DNA of 64,000 bases from Lachnospiraceae bacterium (GCA_015057405.1 SVEK01000004.1:40488-104487), one strand, 5' to 3'. Numbered from the stretch's first letter, positions 8,674 to 18,856 are shown. Made by a program: numbers and translations. The notes: generated from the letters alone by a model not told the origin.

Positions 8674-9396
8674 CTACACCTCTGCAAGTAATACAGTAAT
8701 ATTATCTTTGCCTCCTGCATCATTAGCTCTGTTAAGAAGCGTCATACCGGCCTGATTAAGGTCTGCTCTTTCTCTCTTAATAATATATTCAATCTCTGCA
8801 TCTTCAACCATATTGGTCAATCCGTCAGAGCACATAAGAATAATATCTCCACTACCAATTTTCAATTCAAAGAAATCAGGATTAATCGTGCTTCCGATTC
8901 CTAGTGCCCTTGTTATAATATTCTTATTAGGATGTATCCTTGCATACTCTTTCGCAAGTTCACCGGACTTAACCATCTCCTCAACAAGAGAGTGATCTTC
9001 TGTAATCTGGCTCAAAGAATCCCTAAGAAGATACAATCTGGAATCTCCTACATTAACAACATACAATGTATCATCAACTATCGTTGCGGCTACAAGAGTT
9101 GTTCCCATACCTTCATACTCAACATCTGATTCAGAAAGCTCAATTATTCTTTTGTGAGATGCGAGGACCGCCTCTTTGAGAATGCTTACCGGAGTTTTAA
9201 ACTCACTGTTACTGACAGTTTCACACATCACATCAACACACACTCTTGAAGCCTTGTCTCCTGCTCTGTGACCGCCCATTCCGTCGGCTACAACAAACAA
9301 ACACGGTAAATTCCCAATCTTATTCTCATTGCAATACACATAATCCTGATTAATTGTTCTTTTTAATCCGATATCTGTTACTGAAAATGTTCTCAT
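8674..9396 (-). CDS. stp: PP2C-family Ser/Thr phosphatase
   Basis: Dephosphorylates targets of the adjacent PrkC kinase. Metal-binding and family motifs run in order: NQD near the N-terminus, VADGMGGHRAGDKAS, GTT, NVGDSRLYLLR, DHSLV, MCSDGLTNM and the terminal DNITVLLAEV. A TTG at 9429 would extend the protein by 11 residues, but homologues begin at MRTFSVTDIG and AAGGCGG lies eight bases before the ATG at 9396, so I start there (240 residues, usual length). The gene is 22 bases ahead of prkC in the same operon. The cytosolic enzyme needs Mn or Mg. Confidence 0.93.
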   Translation of the reverse strand: MRTFSVTDIGLKRTINQDYVYCNENKIGNLPCLFVVADGMGGHRAGDKASRVCVDVMCETVSNSEFKTPVSILKEAVLASHKRIIELSESDVEYEGMGTTLVAATIVDDTLYVVNVGDSRLYLLRDSLSQITEDHSLVEEMVKSGELAKEYARIHPNKNIITRALGIGSTINPDFFELKIGSGDIILMCSDGLTNMVEDAEIEYIIKRERADLNQAGMTLLNRANDAGGKDNITVLLAEV

Positions 9397-9468
9397 TATA
9401 TAGTCCGCCTTGTTCTCCTTCTCTGACAAAATCTTATTCTGTCTATTTCATCCTATTTCTGTGTTGCC

Positions 9469-10536
9469 CTAACTTAGATTATCAGAAAGAGCTTTCCCCT
9501 GTTTAATATATTTCCTTCTTAATTGACCGCACGCAGCATCAATATCTGCGCCCATTCCTTTTCTAATTGTAACATTTATTCTGTTTTTTTCAAGATATTT
9601 TTGAAAATAGTGGATTCCCTGCTCACTTGTCCTTGTATGACTTCTCTCCTCTACATCATTAAGAGGTATAAGATTCACATGACATAAAAGACCTCTCAAA
9701 ATACTCACAAGTTGCTCTGCACACTCACCGGAATCATTAACTCCATTAATCATGGAATATTCAAATGTAACTCTTCTCCCGGTTGTATTTACATAATAAT
9801 GACACGCCTTAATTATTTCATCAATCGAATATCTGTTAGCTACAGGCATGATTGTTTTTCTTATTTCATCATTAGGAGCATGCAGTGATACTGCAAGAGT
9901 AACAGCCATATGCTCATTAGAAAAATCATACATTTTATCAACAAGACCGCAAGTAGAAACTGTTATACTCCTTTGGCTTATATTCAATCCTCTTTCATCT
10001 GAAATCATATGTAAAAACTTAATCAACTCATTATAATTGTCAAACGGTTCACCAATACCCATTACAACAATATTATCTACTCTTCTTCCCATATCCTTTT
10101 GAATAAGATATATCTGCGCAAGCATTTCCGAAGCTGTCAGACTTCTTTCTAACCCCGCAAGTGTAGACGCACAAAACTTGCATCCCATACGGCATCCTAT
10201 CTGTGAAGAAATACATACACTCATTCCATAACTATATGTCATGGCAACACTTTCTATGATTCCACCGTCAGATGTCCCCATCAGATACTTTGCAGTTCCG
10301 TCAATTTCCGATACGAGCTTATCAACAATCTTAAGAGGAAAAACCGAATAATCCTTTGCCAGTTCTTCACGCATCAATTTGGAAATATTGGTCATTTCAT
10401 CCCAGCTTACCGCCAGTTTTTTATGCATCCATTCATATATCTGTTTTGCACGATAAGCTTTCTCTCCCTTTGCCAACAGATATTCAATCAATTCATCATA
10501 AGTAAATGACAATGCATCTTTGTATTCTGAATACAT
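9469..10536 (-). CDS. rlmN: Dual-specificity 23S rRNA/tRNA adenine-C2 methyltransferase
   Basis: A radical SAM enzyme that methylates C2 of A2503 in 23S rRNA and A37 in some tRNAs. The 4Fe-4S motif CX3CX2C is in GCRMGCKFCAST, and the methyl-carrier Cys lies near the C-terminus in DAACGQLRRKY; SVSLHAPND and the N-terminal helical domain are also typical. The start at 10536 follows GAGAGG by six bases; the ATG at 10551 has no ribosome site and lies right after the rsmB stop. That gives 355 residues. Fifth gene of the operon. Confidence 0.95.
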   Translation of the reverse strand: MYSEYKDALSFTYDELIEYLLAKGEKAYRAKQIYEWMHKKLAVSWDEMTNISKLMREELAKDYSVFPLKIVDKLVSEIDGTAKYLMGTSDGGIIESVAMTYSYGMSVCISSQIGCRMGCKFCASTLAGLERSLTASEMLAQIYLIQKDMGRRVDNIVVMGIGEPFDNYNELIKFLHMISDERGLNISQRSITVSTCGLVDKMYDFSNEHMAVTLAVSLHAPNDEIRKTIMPVANRYSIDEIIKACHYYVNTTGRRVTFEYSMINGVNDSGECAEQLVSILRGLLCHVNLIPLNDVEERSHTRTSEQGIHYFQKYLEKNRINVTIRKGMGADIDAACGQLRRKYIKQGKALSDNLS

Positions 10537-10551
10537 ATTTCTACCTCTCAT

Positions 10552-11961
10552 TTATTGTATATCAACCGCACATTTTTTTTGAAAAGCAGCCACAAAAAAT
10601 CCATCCGACTGTACATTTCCCGGAATAATCTTAATATACCCCTCATCCGTACATGATTTCGCAAGATTTTCAGGAATATTATCTCCCAGAAGGTCACACA
10701 GATTACATTTTTCAAAATCAGGATTGTTGTGAAGAAAATGTTTGGCATTATCTTCATTTTCCTGTTTATCAATAGTACATGTGCTATAAACAATCAATCC
10801 TCCCGGCTTAGTATACGCCGCAGCATTACTAAGCATCTGTCTTTGAATACCGGCAAGTTCATCCAAAGCATCAATATTCGTATTGTACTTGATATCAGGT
10901 TTTTTTGCCAGCACACCCAGTCCTGAACAAGGAAGGTCAGCAATCACAACATCGTATTGTTCACGTAATTTTTCATTGTATTTCAATGCATCCATAACAG
11001 AAGCAATAATATTATGCAAACCTAACCTTTGCGCATTATCGGCAATTCTCTTTACCTTATAATCCGATATGTCATATGAGTCTACCTGTATAGGATAAGA
11101 AGACATCCCGGCAACATGAAGTGTTTTTCCACCGGGTGCAGCGCACATATCCATAATACGTATACTTATATTCTGTTTTTTTTCACATTGTTTGCGACAG
11201 TAATTTAACACAATATACCCCGGTATCATGGAACTTTCATCCTGAACCACAAATGCTCCCTCTAAAAAACCCGGAAGCTTGTCTATCCTTCCTGTTGTAG
11301 ATAATCTATATGCAAAATCAAATATATTTCCCTGCCTGTATGTTATATTTTCTTTTTGAAATAATTCTAATAGTTCTGATTGCTTAATTCCCCTGTCTGT
11401 TAGGCGAACAACCGTATCCGTATTACTGAGATAGTATTCCATGGATTTAATAACTTCTTCTTTAGTCATTTCTTCCATAAAATGTTTGACTATCCATTCC
11501 GGCATAGAGTATTTTACAGAAATATAATCCACAAAATCCGACTCACAATCAGGATAAGTAATATTATCTTTATTTCTTGAAATATTACGAAGTATTCCGT
11601 TAACAAAGCCTCTAAGTCCGCCAAAACCTTTCTTAACCACAAGTTTAACAGCCTCATTAACTGCAGCACTTTGCGGGACTTTATCCATATACATAATCTG
11701 ATAAACAGACATCCTCAAAACATTTCTAATATAAGGTTTTAACTTATTCACCGGTTTTTTTGAATATTGGTTGATAACATAATCAATTTCTATACGTCTT
11801 TCAACAGTTCCTTCTACCAGTAATGTAAGAAAAGCCCGCTCTTTATTATCAAGGGCGGACCACTTTCCAAGACATTCGTGCAATGCAGTGTTACAAAACA
11901 CTCCATTTTCAAATATATTAATCAATATCTCTATGCTAAGTTCTCTGGCACTAACCAACAT
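10552..11961 (-). CDS. rsmB: 16S rRNA cytosine-C5 methyltransferase
   Basis: Methylates C967 (E. coli numbering) of 16S rRNA using S-adenosylmethionine. An N-terminal NusB-like RNA-binding helical domain (about 1-140, with VLRMSVYQIMYMDKVPQSAAVNEAV) precedes the methyltransferase domain, which shows MCAAPGGKT, the catalytic DLPCSGLG cysteine, and the second cysteine in YSTCTIDKQEN. Length 469 is standard (about 430-460). TTAGGAG lies ahead of the ATG. The stop codon directly abuts the upstream region of rlmN. Confidence 0.95.
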   Translation of the reverse strand: MLVSARELSIEILINIFENGVFCNTALHECLGKWSALDNKERAFLTLLVEGTVERRIEIDYVINQYSKKPVNKLKPYIRNVLRMSVYQIMYMDKVPQSAAVNEAVKLVVKKGFGGLRGFVNGILRNISRNKDNITYPDCESDFVDYISVKYSMPEWIVKHFMEEMTKEEVIKSMEYYLSNTDTVVRLTDRGIKQSELLELFQKENITYRQGNIFDFAYRLSTTGRIDKLPGFLEGAFVVQDESSMIPGYIVLNYCRKQCEKKQNISIRIMDMCAAPGGKTLHVAGMSSYPIQVDSYDISDYKVKRIADNAQRLGLHNIIASVMDALKYNEKLREQYDVVIADLPCSGLGVLAKKPDIKYNTNIDALDELAGIQRQMLSNAAAYTKPGGLIVYSTCTIDKQENEDNAKHFLHNNPDFEKCNLCDLLGDNIPENLAKSCTDEGYIKIIPGNVQSDGFFVAAFQKKCAVDIQ

Positions 11962-12003
11962 TAGTTTTTCTCCTAATTTGATATTCTGTTCATCGATAAA
12001 AGT

Positions 12004-12756
12004 TTAATCATCATTTCTTCCAAACAAAAGAATAAGTCTTAAAAGCTGAAGTACTGCAGCAGCTGCGGCTGCAACGTAAGTAAGCGCCGCGGCATTTAAT
12101 ACTTTACGTCCTTTTTGAACCTCATCATCATATAATATACCTGTTTCAGACAATGCAACAAGCGCTCTTTTTGAGGCATTAAATTCCACAGGCAATGTTA
12201 CAATTTGAAATAACACGGCGCCAGAAAACAAAATGATACCCAGATTTACAAGCCAGGAAAATCCGCCTAAAAACAACCCGGCAAGAATTAATATCCATGA
12301 TATCGATGAACCAAAATTAGCCACCGGTACAAGTGAAGCCCTAATTGATAATGGGGCATATCCATTGGCATGCTGTATACAATGACCAACTTCATGAGCA
12401 GCTACTGATACTGCTGATATACTTGACTGATTATATACCGAATCCGACAATCTTAATACTTTCCTTGAAGGATCATAATGGTCAGTAAGACTACCTGAAA
12501 CATGTTCAACTCTCACATCATATATTCCGTTTGCTCTCATAATACGTTCAGCAACTTCTGCTCCGGTAAGTCCACATCTTGCTCTTTCGCGCTGATATCT
12601 TGCAAATGTAGATTTAACTCTTGCTGAAGCAATCAATGAAATAACAACACCTATCAACACAAGAATGTATGTCGGATCAAAATACATTCTAAATCCTCCA
12701 AGGCCGTAACCTCCGATATAACCATTCTTTGTACTTGCCAAAACAATCTCAAACAT
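12004..12756 (-). CDS. YugP-like membrane zinc metallopeptidase
   Basis: An integral membrane protein with a zinc-protease motif, AAHEVGHCIQ (HExxH), following the first membrane helix (IVLASTKNG... then YILVLIGVVISLIAS). Further helices occur in SSISWILILAGLFLGG, LGIILFSGAVLFQIVTLP and the C-terminal Ala-rich stretch. The family (DUF2268/Peptidase_M48-like, YugP) is common in Firmicutes, nearly always between fmt and rsmB, but its substrate is unknown. I chose the ATG at 12756 because AAAGGGG is seven bases upstream; two earlier in-frame ATGs are badly placed relative to it. Length 250. Confidence 0.88.
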   Translation of the reverse strand: MFEIVLASTKNGYIGGYGLGGFRMYFDPTYILVLIGVVISLIASARVKSTFARYQRERARCGLTGAEVAERIMRANGIYDVRVEHVSGSLTDHYDPSRKVLRLSDSVYNQSSISAVSVAAHEVGHCIQHANGYAPLSIRASLVPVANFGSSISWILILAGLFLGGFSWLVNLGIILFSGAVLFQIVTLPVEFNASKRALVALSETGILYDDEVQKGRKVLNAAALTYVAAAAAAVLQLLRLILLFGRNDD

Positions 12757-12923
12757 AAACATTCCCCTTTCTGCAAAATACATTCAAGAAAATCAACCAT
12801 GTCAACTCTAAAACAAAGAAGGAAACTCCCTCAAAGCAAATCGTTCCTCCAAAATAAAGCAAATTACCCGTTAAAAGTAAAACAGATTATTCATTCATAA
12901 ACATACCTTTTTCCTGAAATGAA

Positions 12924-13877
12924 TCATTCTTCCGATATAAACATATCTCCTACACTCACTTTACAACCACGCAAATAATCGGAAGCCGGCATTCTTCGCT
13001 TACCTTCAGGCTGTAATTCCTTAATGCCCAAATAGTCTTTACCGGTTGCAACATAAATTGTATCAGTAGTCACATGCACAACCATTCCGGGTTTTTGAAT
13101 GGATGTATCTACAACTTCTGGAATATCAGTTACAACCTCCCCTTTCCATATTTTTAACAGTTTTCCATTATAATATGTGAAAGCGGCCGGCCATGGATTA
13201 AGTCCTCTTATTAAACATTCTATACGTTCTGCAGGTTCAGTAAAGTTTAATAATCCCATTTTTTTATGAAGTTTTGTTGCATAAGTGAATTCATCAGACT
13301 GCGCAATTTTATTAACAGTCCCTTTCTCAATTGACTTCATACAATTAACAATAAGCCTTCCACCAATATCTGCAAGCTTATCATGAAGGCTTCCGCCGGT
13401 CTCATCTGCTTCAATAACAACCTTTTCCTGCATAAGCATATCACCGGTATCAAGACCTTCATCCATTTGCATAATTGTAATTCCTGTCTCTTTATCTCCC
13501 TCTATTATTGCACTCTGAATAGGTGCTGCACCTCTCCATCTTGGCAACAACGAAGCATGTATATTAACACAGCCATACTTAGGAATTGAAAGTATCTCTT
13601 TAGTCAATATCTGACCAAAGGCTGCTACTATGATAATATCCGGGTTGCAATCCCGAATTATCTTTACATTTTCTTCTTCCCTAACCTTAACAGGCTGGAA
13701 AACTTCTATCCCATACTCAAGTGCTTTTTCTTTTACAGGCGTAAATAACACTTTACCACCTCTACCCTTGGGTTTATCAGGCTGTGTTACAACAAGTGCA
13801 ACCTCATGTCCCGCTTCAACAATAGCACTAAGTGCAGGCACAGAAAAATCAGGGGTTCCCATATAAATTACTCTCAT
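12924..13877 (-). CDS. fmt: Methionyl-tRNA formyltransferase
   Basis: Formylates initiator Met-tRNA using 10-formyltetrahydrofolate. The N-terminus MRVIYMGTPDFSVPALSAI and the folate-binding signature NIHASLLPRWRGAAPIQ with the catalytic His, followed by MDEGLDTGD with the catalytic Asp, are clear; the C-terminal OB-like tRNA-binding domain begins near residue 205. I start at the ATG at 13877, seven bases after GAGG and one base after the def stop; the upstream frame extension lies within def. Length 317 matches the family. It is translationally coupled to def, its functional opposite. Confidence 0.95.
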   Translation of the reverse strand: MRVIYMGTPDFSVPALSAIVEAGHEVALVVTQPDKPKGRGGKVLFTPVKEKALEYGIEVFQPVKVREEENVKIIRDCNPDIIIVAAFGQILTKEILSIPKYGCVNIHASLLPRWRGAAPIQSAIIEGDKETGITIMQMDEGLDTGDMLMQEKVVIEADETGGSLHDKLADIGGRLIVNCMKSIEKGTVNKIAQSDEFTYATKLHKKMGLLNFTEPAERIECLIRGLNPWPAAFTYYNGKLLKIWKGEVVTDIPEVVDTSIQKPGMVVHVTTDTIYVATGKDYLGIKELQPEGKRRMPASDYLRGCKVSVGDMFISEE

Positions 13878-13878
13878 A

Positions 13879-14367
13879 CTATTCCTCTTCCTGTTCGAAT
13901 TCATCAGCATCGCAGAGTCTTCCCTCTACTTTATCTACATATAACATTCCTTCAAGATGTTCTATCTCATGAACTAATGCTCTGGCAAGCAAATCCGTTC
14001 CTTCAATTTCAAATAATTCCATGTTTTCATCATAAGCTTCTGCCTTAACATATTGCGGTCTTGTCACCGTTCCAATCTTACCCGGAACTGACAAACATCC
14101 TTCGCCACCTTTTTGTTCTCCATCAGTTTCAATAATTCGAGGATTAATCATTATTATTGGCGAATCTCCTTCCGGTGATACATCAATAACTACAACTCTC
14201 TTAAGTATTCCTACCTGGGGAGCCGCAAGACCTACACCTTGTGCTTCATACATTGTTTCAAGCATATCGTCAATTAATGTTCTGATTTTATCTGTCATTT
14301 CATTAACCGGCTTTGATTTTTTAGTTAAAACATCATCTCCGATTGTTCTTATATTTCTAAGTGCCAT
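13879..14367 (-). CDS. def: Peptide deformylase
   Basis: Removes the formyl group from nascent proteins. All three metal-enzyme motifs are present: GVGLAAPQ, EGCLS and HEIEH (the HExxH zinc or iron site). The length of 162 residues fits the Clostridia type. It is first in the operon after the promoter at 14426-14454. In many Firmicutes priA lies just ahead; here priA is absent and an unrelated ABC-F gene is upstream. Confidence 0.96.
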   Translation of the reverse strand: MALRNIRTIGDDVLTKKSKPVNEMTDKIRTLIDDMLETMYEAQGVGLAAPQVGILKRVVVIDVSPEGDSPIIMINPRIIETDGEQKGGEGCLSVPGKIGTVTRPQYVKAEAYDENMELFEIEGTDLLARALVHEIEHLEGMLYVDKVEGRLCDADEFEQEEE

Positions 14368-14425
14368 CTTACTTCCTCCACCTTCTCTTTTTATGAATTA
14401 AAAATATGCAACCACACTAGTTTAT

Positions 14426-14454
14426 ATCATACGCATACTTTAAATAATCGTCAA
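14426..14454 (-). promoter_or_regulatory. Sigma-A-type promoter of the def-rpe operon
   Basis: On the minus strand TTGACG (14449-14454) is separated by exactly 17 bases from TATGAT (14426-14431), each one base from consensus. Transcription would start near 14419, about 50 bases ahead of def. Nothing else in this gap of 115 bases is recognisable. Confidence 0.75.
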
Positions 14455-14482
14455 GTGAGATTTAAATGTAGAAAAAACGATA

Positions 14483-16036
14483 TCATATACGCGTTGACCA
14501 TTCACTACAATCCCAAACCTTTGATACAACATCCCGATAAAACTCCGGTTCATGACAAATCAAAAGAACACTACCTTTGTATGCCTGCAAAGCACGTTTT
14601 AATTCATCTTTTGCATCCTGATCCAAATGATTGGTCGGCTCATCCAACAACAAAATATTGGTTTCTCTGTTAATGAGCTTACACAATCTTACTTTGGCCT
14701 GCTCGCCTCCGCTTAAAACACGCACCTGACTTTCGATATGTTTTGTTGTCAAACCACACTTGGCAAGCGCTGAACGAACTTCATACTGAGTTAATGACGG
14801 AAATTCTTCCCAAATTTCTTCAATACAAGTTGTACGATTATCATAGTTACCTTCCTGTTCAAAATAACCTATGTAAAGATAATCACCAAGAACTACTTTC
14901 CCGCTTAATGATGGAATTAACCCAAGAATACTTTTCAATAAAGTAGTTTTTCCAATTCCGTTAGCACCAACAAGAGCTATTTTTTCCCCGCGCTCCATAC
15001 GCAAATTCAATTCCTTTGACAATGGTTCTTCATACCCAATAACCAAGTCGGTAGTTTCGAATATAATTTTTCCGGAGGTACGTGCTTCCTTGAAATTAAA
15101 CTCCGGTTTTGGTTTTTCTGCCGCAAGTTCTATCACATCCATTTTGTCCAACTTCTTTTGACGTGACATTGCCATATTTCTTGTTGCTACTCTCGCTTTA
15201 TTCCGTGCAACAAAATCTTTCAATTCGCTTATTTCCTGCTGTTGTTTCTTATATGCAGCTTCCAGTTGGGATTTCTTCATAGCATAAACTTCCTGAAACT
15301 TATCATAGTCACCAACATAACGGTTTAACTCCTGATTCTCCATATGATAAATCAGATTAACCACACTGTTTAGAAACGGAATATCATGAGATATTAAAAT
15401 AAAAGCATTCTCATATTCCTGTAAATAACGCTTTAACCATGCAATATGTTGTTCATCCAAATAATTAGTTGGCTCATCAAGAAGCAATATATCAGGTTTC
15501 TCAAGCAAAAGCTTTCCTAACAACACTTTAGTTCTCTGACCACCACTAAGTTCTGTCACATCTTTATCTAATCCGACTGCATCCAAACCTAATGCCCGAC
15601 CCACTTCATCCACTTTTGAATCAATATTGTAAAAATCCAAAAGCATCAGCGTATCCTGAATAGTAGCCATTTCATCCATATATTGTTCAAGTTGTTGTTC
15701 ATTTGCATCACCCATTTTATCGCAGATTTCATTCATACGTTCTTCCATATCAAAAAGAAATGAAAATGCTGATTTCAAAACATCCGCTATTGTCATTCCT
15801 TTTTCTAACACCGCATGCTGATCCAAATAACCAACACGAACATTTTTAGACCATTCTACTTTTCCTTCATCCGGTTGCAAACGCCCCGTAACAATATTCA
15901 TAAAAGTAGATTTTCCTTCTCCATTTGCACCAATCAGACCAATATGTTCCCCTTTTAATAGTCTGAATGAAACATCATTAAAAATTGCACGGTCTCCAAA
16001 ACCATGAGATAACTTTTCAACATTTAATATACTCAT
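14483..16036 (-). CDS. ABC-F family ATPase
   Basis: A soluble tandem ATPase of the class that binds the ribosomal E site to help translation or protect against antibiotics. Two nucleotide-binding domains each have a Walker A (GANGEGKST; GANGIGKTT), signature (LSGGQ; LSGGE) and Walker B (LLLDEPTN). The linker between them (about residues 235-310) is rich in Lys, Gln and Arg, as expected for the tRNA-interaction motif. No membrane segment. Start at 16036 follows GGAGG; an upstream ATG contains the ribosome site. Close relatives are widespread in Lachnospiraceae, so a housekeeping role is more likely than resistance. Confidence 0.9.
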   Translation of the reverse strand: MSILNVEKLSHGFGDRAIFNDVSFRLLKGEHIGLIGANGEGKSTFMNIVTGRLQPDEGKVEWSKNVRVGYLDQHAVLEKGMTIADVLKSAFSFLFDMEERMNEICDKMGDANEQQLEQYMDEMATIQDTLMLLDFYNIDSKVDEVGRALGLDAVGLDKDVTELSGGQRTKVLLGKLLLEKPDILLLDEPTNYLDEQHIAWLKRYLQEYENAFILISHDIPFLNSVVNLIYHMENQELNRYVGDYDKFQEVYAMKKSQLEAAYKKQQQEISELKDFVARNKARVATRNMAMSRQKKLDKMDVIELAAEKPKPEFNFKEARTSGKIIFETTDLVIGYEEPLSKELNLRMERGEKIALVGANGIGKTTLLKSILGLIPSLSGKVVLGDYLYIGYFEQEGNYDNRTTCIEEIWEEFPSLTQYEVRSALAKCGLTTKHIESQVRVLSGGEQAKVRLCKLINRETNILLLDEPTNHLDQDAKDELKRALQAYKGSVLLICHEPEFYRDVVSKVWDCSEWSTRI

Positions 16037-16169
16037 ATTTTCCTCCATCAGTTATACCGTGTGCTTTCAATAATCTGTGTTAAAAAATTTTGAAATCACA
16101 TATGCTTAATTATTCGTAGTATAAAACAAAAGCAGGCACTGTTATCCGAAGGGGAAAAAATGGTTGAAA

Positions 16170-16772
16170 TTATTTGCCAGCAAAACGATTCACATCAACA
16201 TAATAAAGTCCGTCTTTATTACAATAATAAAACAACTTTTTTACACCTCTAATCGAAAAACGCGCCTCTGCATTTCCCTCCGGATATAATTTTTTAATAC
16301 TGATTCTGTCATACGAAAGAGCCGCTACAAAGGATATATAATGAGTTTTGGTCATATCATGGTTCATACATACATAATACTCATCTTCTACCCTTTCCAC
16401 AGAAATCACATGACTCTCATCCGGTTCTTCTGCTTCACATGGTGCAAGCGTTATTCCGTGACAACTAATCACAGCGACGCCCATACTGTGTATTATATTT
16501 CCGCAGACAGGACATACATAAAATTGCGAACGCATCATATTGGCGGACAAATTGGCATTACTAACCGGATTACCCGAAATCAGTTCGGTCACGGATATAT
16601 GAAATACCTTTGCTATCGGTTCTAACAACGAAATGTCCGGATAGCCCTTCGCAGTTTCCCACTTAGAAACTGTCTTATCAGACACTGATAATCTTTCTGC
16701 TAATGCTGCCTGCGTCAAATTATGTTTCTCTCTTAAGTGCTTAATTACTGTTCCTGTAACATATTGATTCAT
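16170..16772 (-). CDS. XRE-type regulator with desulfoferrodoxin-like C-terminal domain
   Basis: The N-terminal 65 residues form a Cro/CI-type helix-turn-helix (HNLTQAALAERLSVSDKTVSKWETAKGYPD). A CPVCGN zinc ribbon follows near residue 86. The C-terminal part resembles superoxide reductase/desulfoferrodoxin: DESHV, HDMTKTHYISFV, LYPEGNAEARF and YYCNKDGLY line up with the iron-site strands. The Cys ligand is kept, but the final His of the usual CNxHG is Asp here, so catalysis is doubtful and a sensory role is possible. AGGAGG precedes the ATG at 16772. Fusion by eye; the redox-sensor role is inference. Confidence 0.75.
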   Translation of the reverse strand: MNQYVTGTVIKHLREKHNLTQAALAERLSVSDKTVSKWETAKGYPDISLLEPIAKVFHISVTELISGNPVSNANLSANMMRSQFYVCPVCGNIIHSMGVAVISCHGITLAPCEAEEPDESHVISVERVEDEYYVCMNHDMTKTHYISFVAALSYDRISIKKLYPEGNAEARFSIRGVKKLFYYCNKDGLYYVDVNRFAGK

Positions 16773-17026
16773 TTTTTTACCTCCTATGCACATTATCATA
16801 ATGCATAAAAGAATAATTATATACCTACGCTAAGTAGAGAAGACTTTTCAGGATTAATATATTTTAACACTGTATAAAACATACATGTATAATGTTTTCA
16901 AACCATTTTACAATATAAACTCCCATTTTTCAAACACTATTCCACGAACATCCCGGTATAATGTTTAACATATATTCATATAAAACCGTTATGCTATGCC
17001 TCATAGTAGCCTGTTAGAAAACTGCA

Positions 17027-18856
17027 TTAAGTTCCAAAGTATGAAAAATGCATATAATCCTTACGGCTTCCCCAAAAACCACGGGAAAATCCATACTTTT
17101 CAAATGCTTTCTCTATATCCCCATAACGTTTAATTGAATATGCATATTTTTTCGGATTCCAATAGCTTCCTGCCGTAGGTTTCCCATTATCAAACATCGC
17201 ATTATAGTTAGAATTAATATCCACAGCCATTCCGTTGCCATGTTCACCCGAACGTCTTGAATAACACCCCAATTCATATATTGGAGCTTTTTCTTTTCCT
17301 TTATATATCTCGCTAAAAATCTTTTTTAAGGTTGGCGCAAGACGCTTATGACATGTAAGATATTTTGTTTTCGTAACTTTTTTCCCGGACATGCCGGACG
17401 CAAAATCCCATACCTTTACAGATATGGTCGTCATACGTTTATCAATCACGCTCCATGAAGAACTGTTCTTAAATCCTTTATAAACACGGTTCCATTTACT
17501 ATCATAGGATTCATTATAATAACCGTAATAATCACCGTACGGTTCATATATTGATTCATAACCGGTAAGTTCAGTACCGTTTATTGTACCATACGCAACA
17601 ATTTTGACTCCGTATTGTTTGCCGTTAATGACTTTCATATTGAACGAACGTTTACTTTTCTTAAAGTTCTTATAAAACTTAAACTTAGTTTTACCGGGTT
17701 TTCTAAGATACACCTTATAACCATTTGCTTTAGGAACCTTCTTCCAGCTTATTTTCATATTTGTCGGAGTACTTGTCTTATGGGTAATCTCAGCCGGTTT
17801 GTATGTGCACATAATCTCTGCAATAGAAACAATTTCTGCAAAATCCGTTTCACAAACAACAATATAATAATACGTTTTACCCAAAATAACATTTTTGTCC
17901 GTCCACTCACATTTTGTTGTATCTTTAAGCGTTTTTACCTTAACGTATGAAGAATCACCTTTTTCAGCTCTGTATATAGAATATGTCTCTTTATAGCCGT
18001 ATCCTCCGCCATCGTCCCATACTAATTTTAAATATCCCTTATTTGTAACAAAATGTGATATATTATCATCTGTTGTAGCAGTACCGGATACTATATTGGA
18101 AAATGTATCATAATGAACCACACCGGCATCATCTTTTGTGTATGCCTGAACACGATAGTAATATGTCACACCCGGAACTGCATTTATATCAACATAGGGT
18201 TCTTCTTCATCATAAATAAAATCACCAACTTTGACAAAATCAGTTGTATTACCAACACTTCTGTACAAAGTATATCCGGTTCCATCATCAATACCTTCAG
18301 CAGATAACATAGGAGCTCTGGTTCCCTCATTAATCTCATTTAATGTAACATGTTTAGAATAAGTAATAGAATCTGAAGATGCTAATATATTACCGTTATT
18401 ATCAATAATATGTACTATTATTGAATAATCACCATACATATTTAAACCTATTGTGCTTAAATATACACTGCTGTATGTTGGTGAGTAATTAATGATTTCT
18501 GTCGGATTATTAATGTTGGTAACTGTTATTCTATATGTTTTACTATAATAAAAATTGTCAATTATCAACTGAGAGCCGGAATAATAGTCTTCGATTGATA
18601 CTTTAGGGTTTGCTATCGGCATCATTGTCGGCATGGGTGATGCTGATGGTTTCACCGGGTTTACTGTAGCCTCCGGAATAGTTCCCTGTTCAGTAGGCTG
18701 TGGAGATTCTGATACATCTTCTAATACCGCATCAGTAAGTCCCATCGCCCTTTCTGACACAGTCGAACCAGCTGCAGAATAATCCATATTAATAATAAAG
18801 CATCCCATAATGATAAAAAAACTTGCAAAAACAAATCTCTTAATCAATGATTTCAT
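17027..18856 (-). CDS. Secreted M15-family peptidase with fibronectin-like domains
   Basis: A 609-residue protein with a signal peptide or N-terminal anchor (FVFASFFIIMGCFIINM), a Pro/Thr-rich linker (about 50-85), a beta domain, then two or three fibronectin type III-like modules (about 170-440). The C-terminal 110 residues are a VanY-type D-Ala-D-Ala carboxypeptidase/endopeptidase domain: SGEHGNGMAVDIN gives the zinc His and Asp, and DYMHFS gives the last His. It probably trims peptidoglycan outside the cell. GGGGAGAGGAG precedes the ATG. No promoter or terminator is certain in the flanking gaps (16773-17026 and 18857-19046). Confidence 0.85.
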   Translation of the reverse strand: MKSLIKRFVFASFFIIMGCFIINMDYSAAGSTVSERAMGLTDAVLEDVSESPQPTEQGTIPEATVNPVKPSASPMPTMMPIANPKVSIEDYYSGSQLIIDNFYYSKTYRITVTNINNPTEIINYSPTYSSVYLSTIGLNMYGDYSIIVHIIDNNGNILASSDSITYSKHVTLNEINEGTRAPMLSAEGIDDGTGYTLYRSVGNTTDFVKVGDFIYDEEEPYVDINAVPGVTYYYRVQAYTKDDAGVVHYDTFSNIVSGTATTDDNISHFVTNKGYLKLVWDDGGGYGYKETYSIYRAEKGDSSYVKVKTLKDTTKCEWTDKNVILGKTYYYIVVCETDFAEIVSIAEIMCTYKPAEITHKTSTPTNMKISWKKVPKANGYKVYLRKPGKTKFKFYKNFKKSKRSFNMKVINGKQYGVKIVAYGTINGTELTGYESIYEPYGDYYGYYNESYDSKWNRVYKGFKNSSSWSVIDKRMTTISVKVWDFASGMSGKKVTKTKYLTCHKRLAPTLKKIFSEIYKGKEKAPIYELGCYSRRSGEHGNGMAVDINSNYNAMFDNGKPTAGSYWNPKKYAYSIKRYGDIEKAFEKYGFSRGFWGSRKDYMHFSYFGT

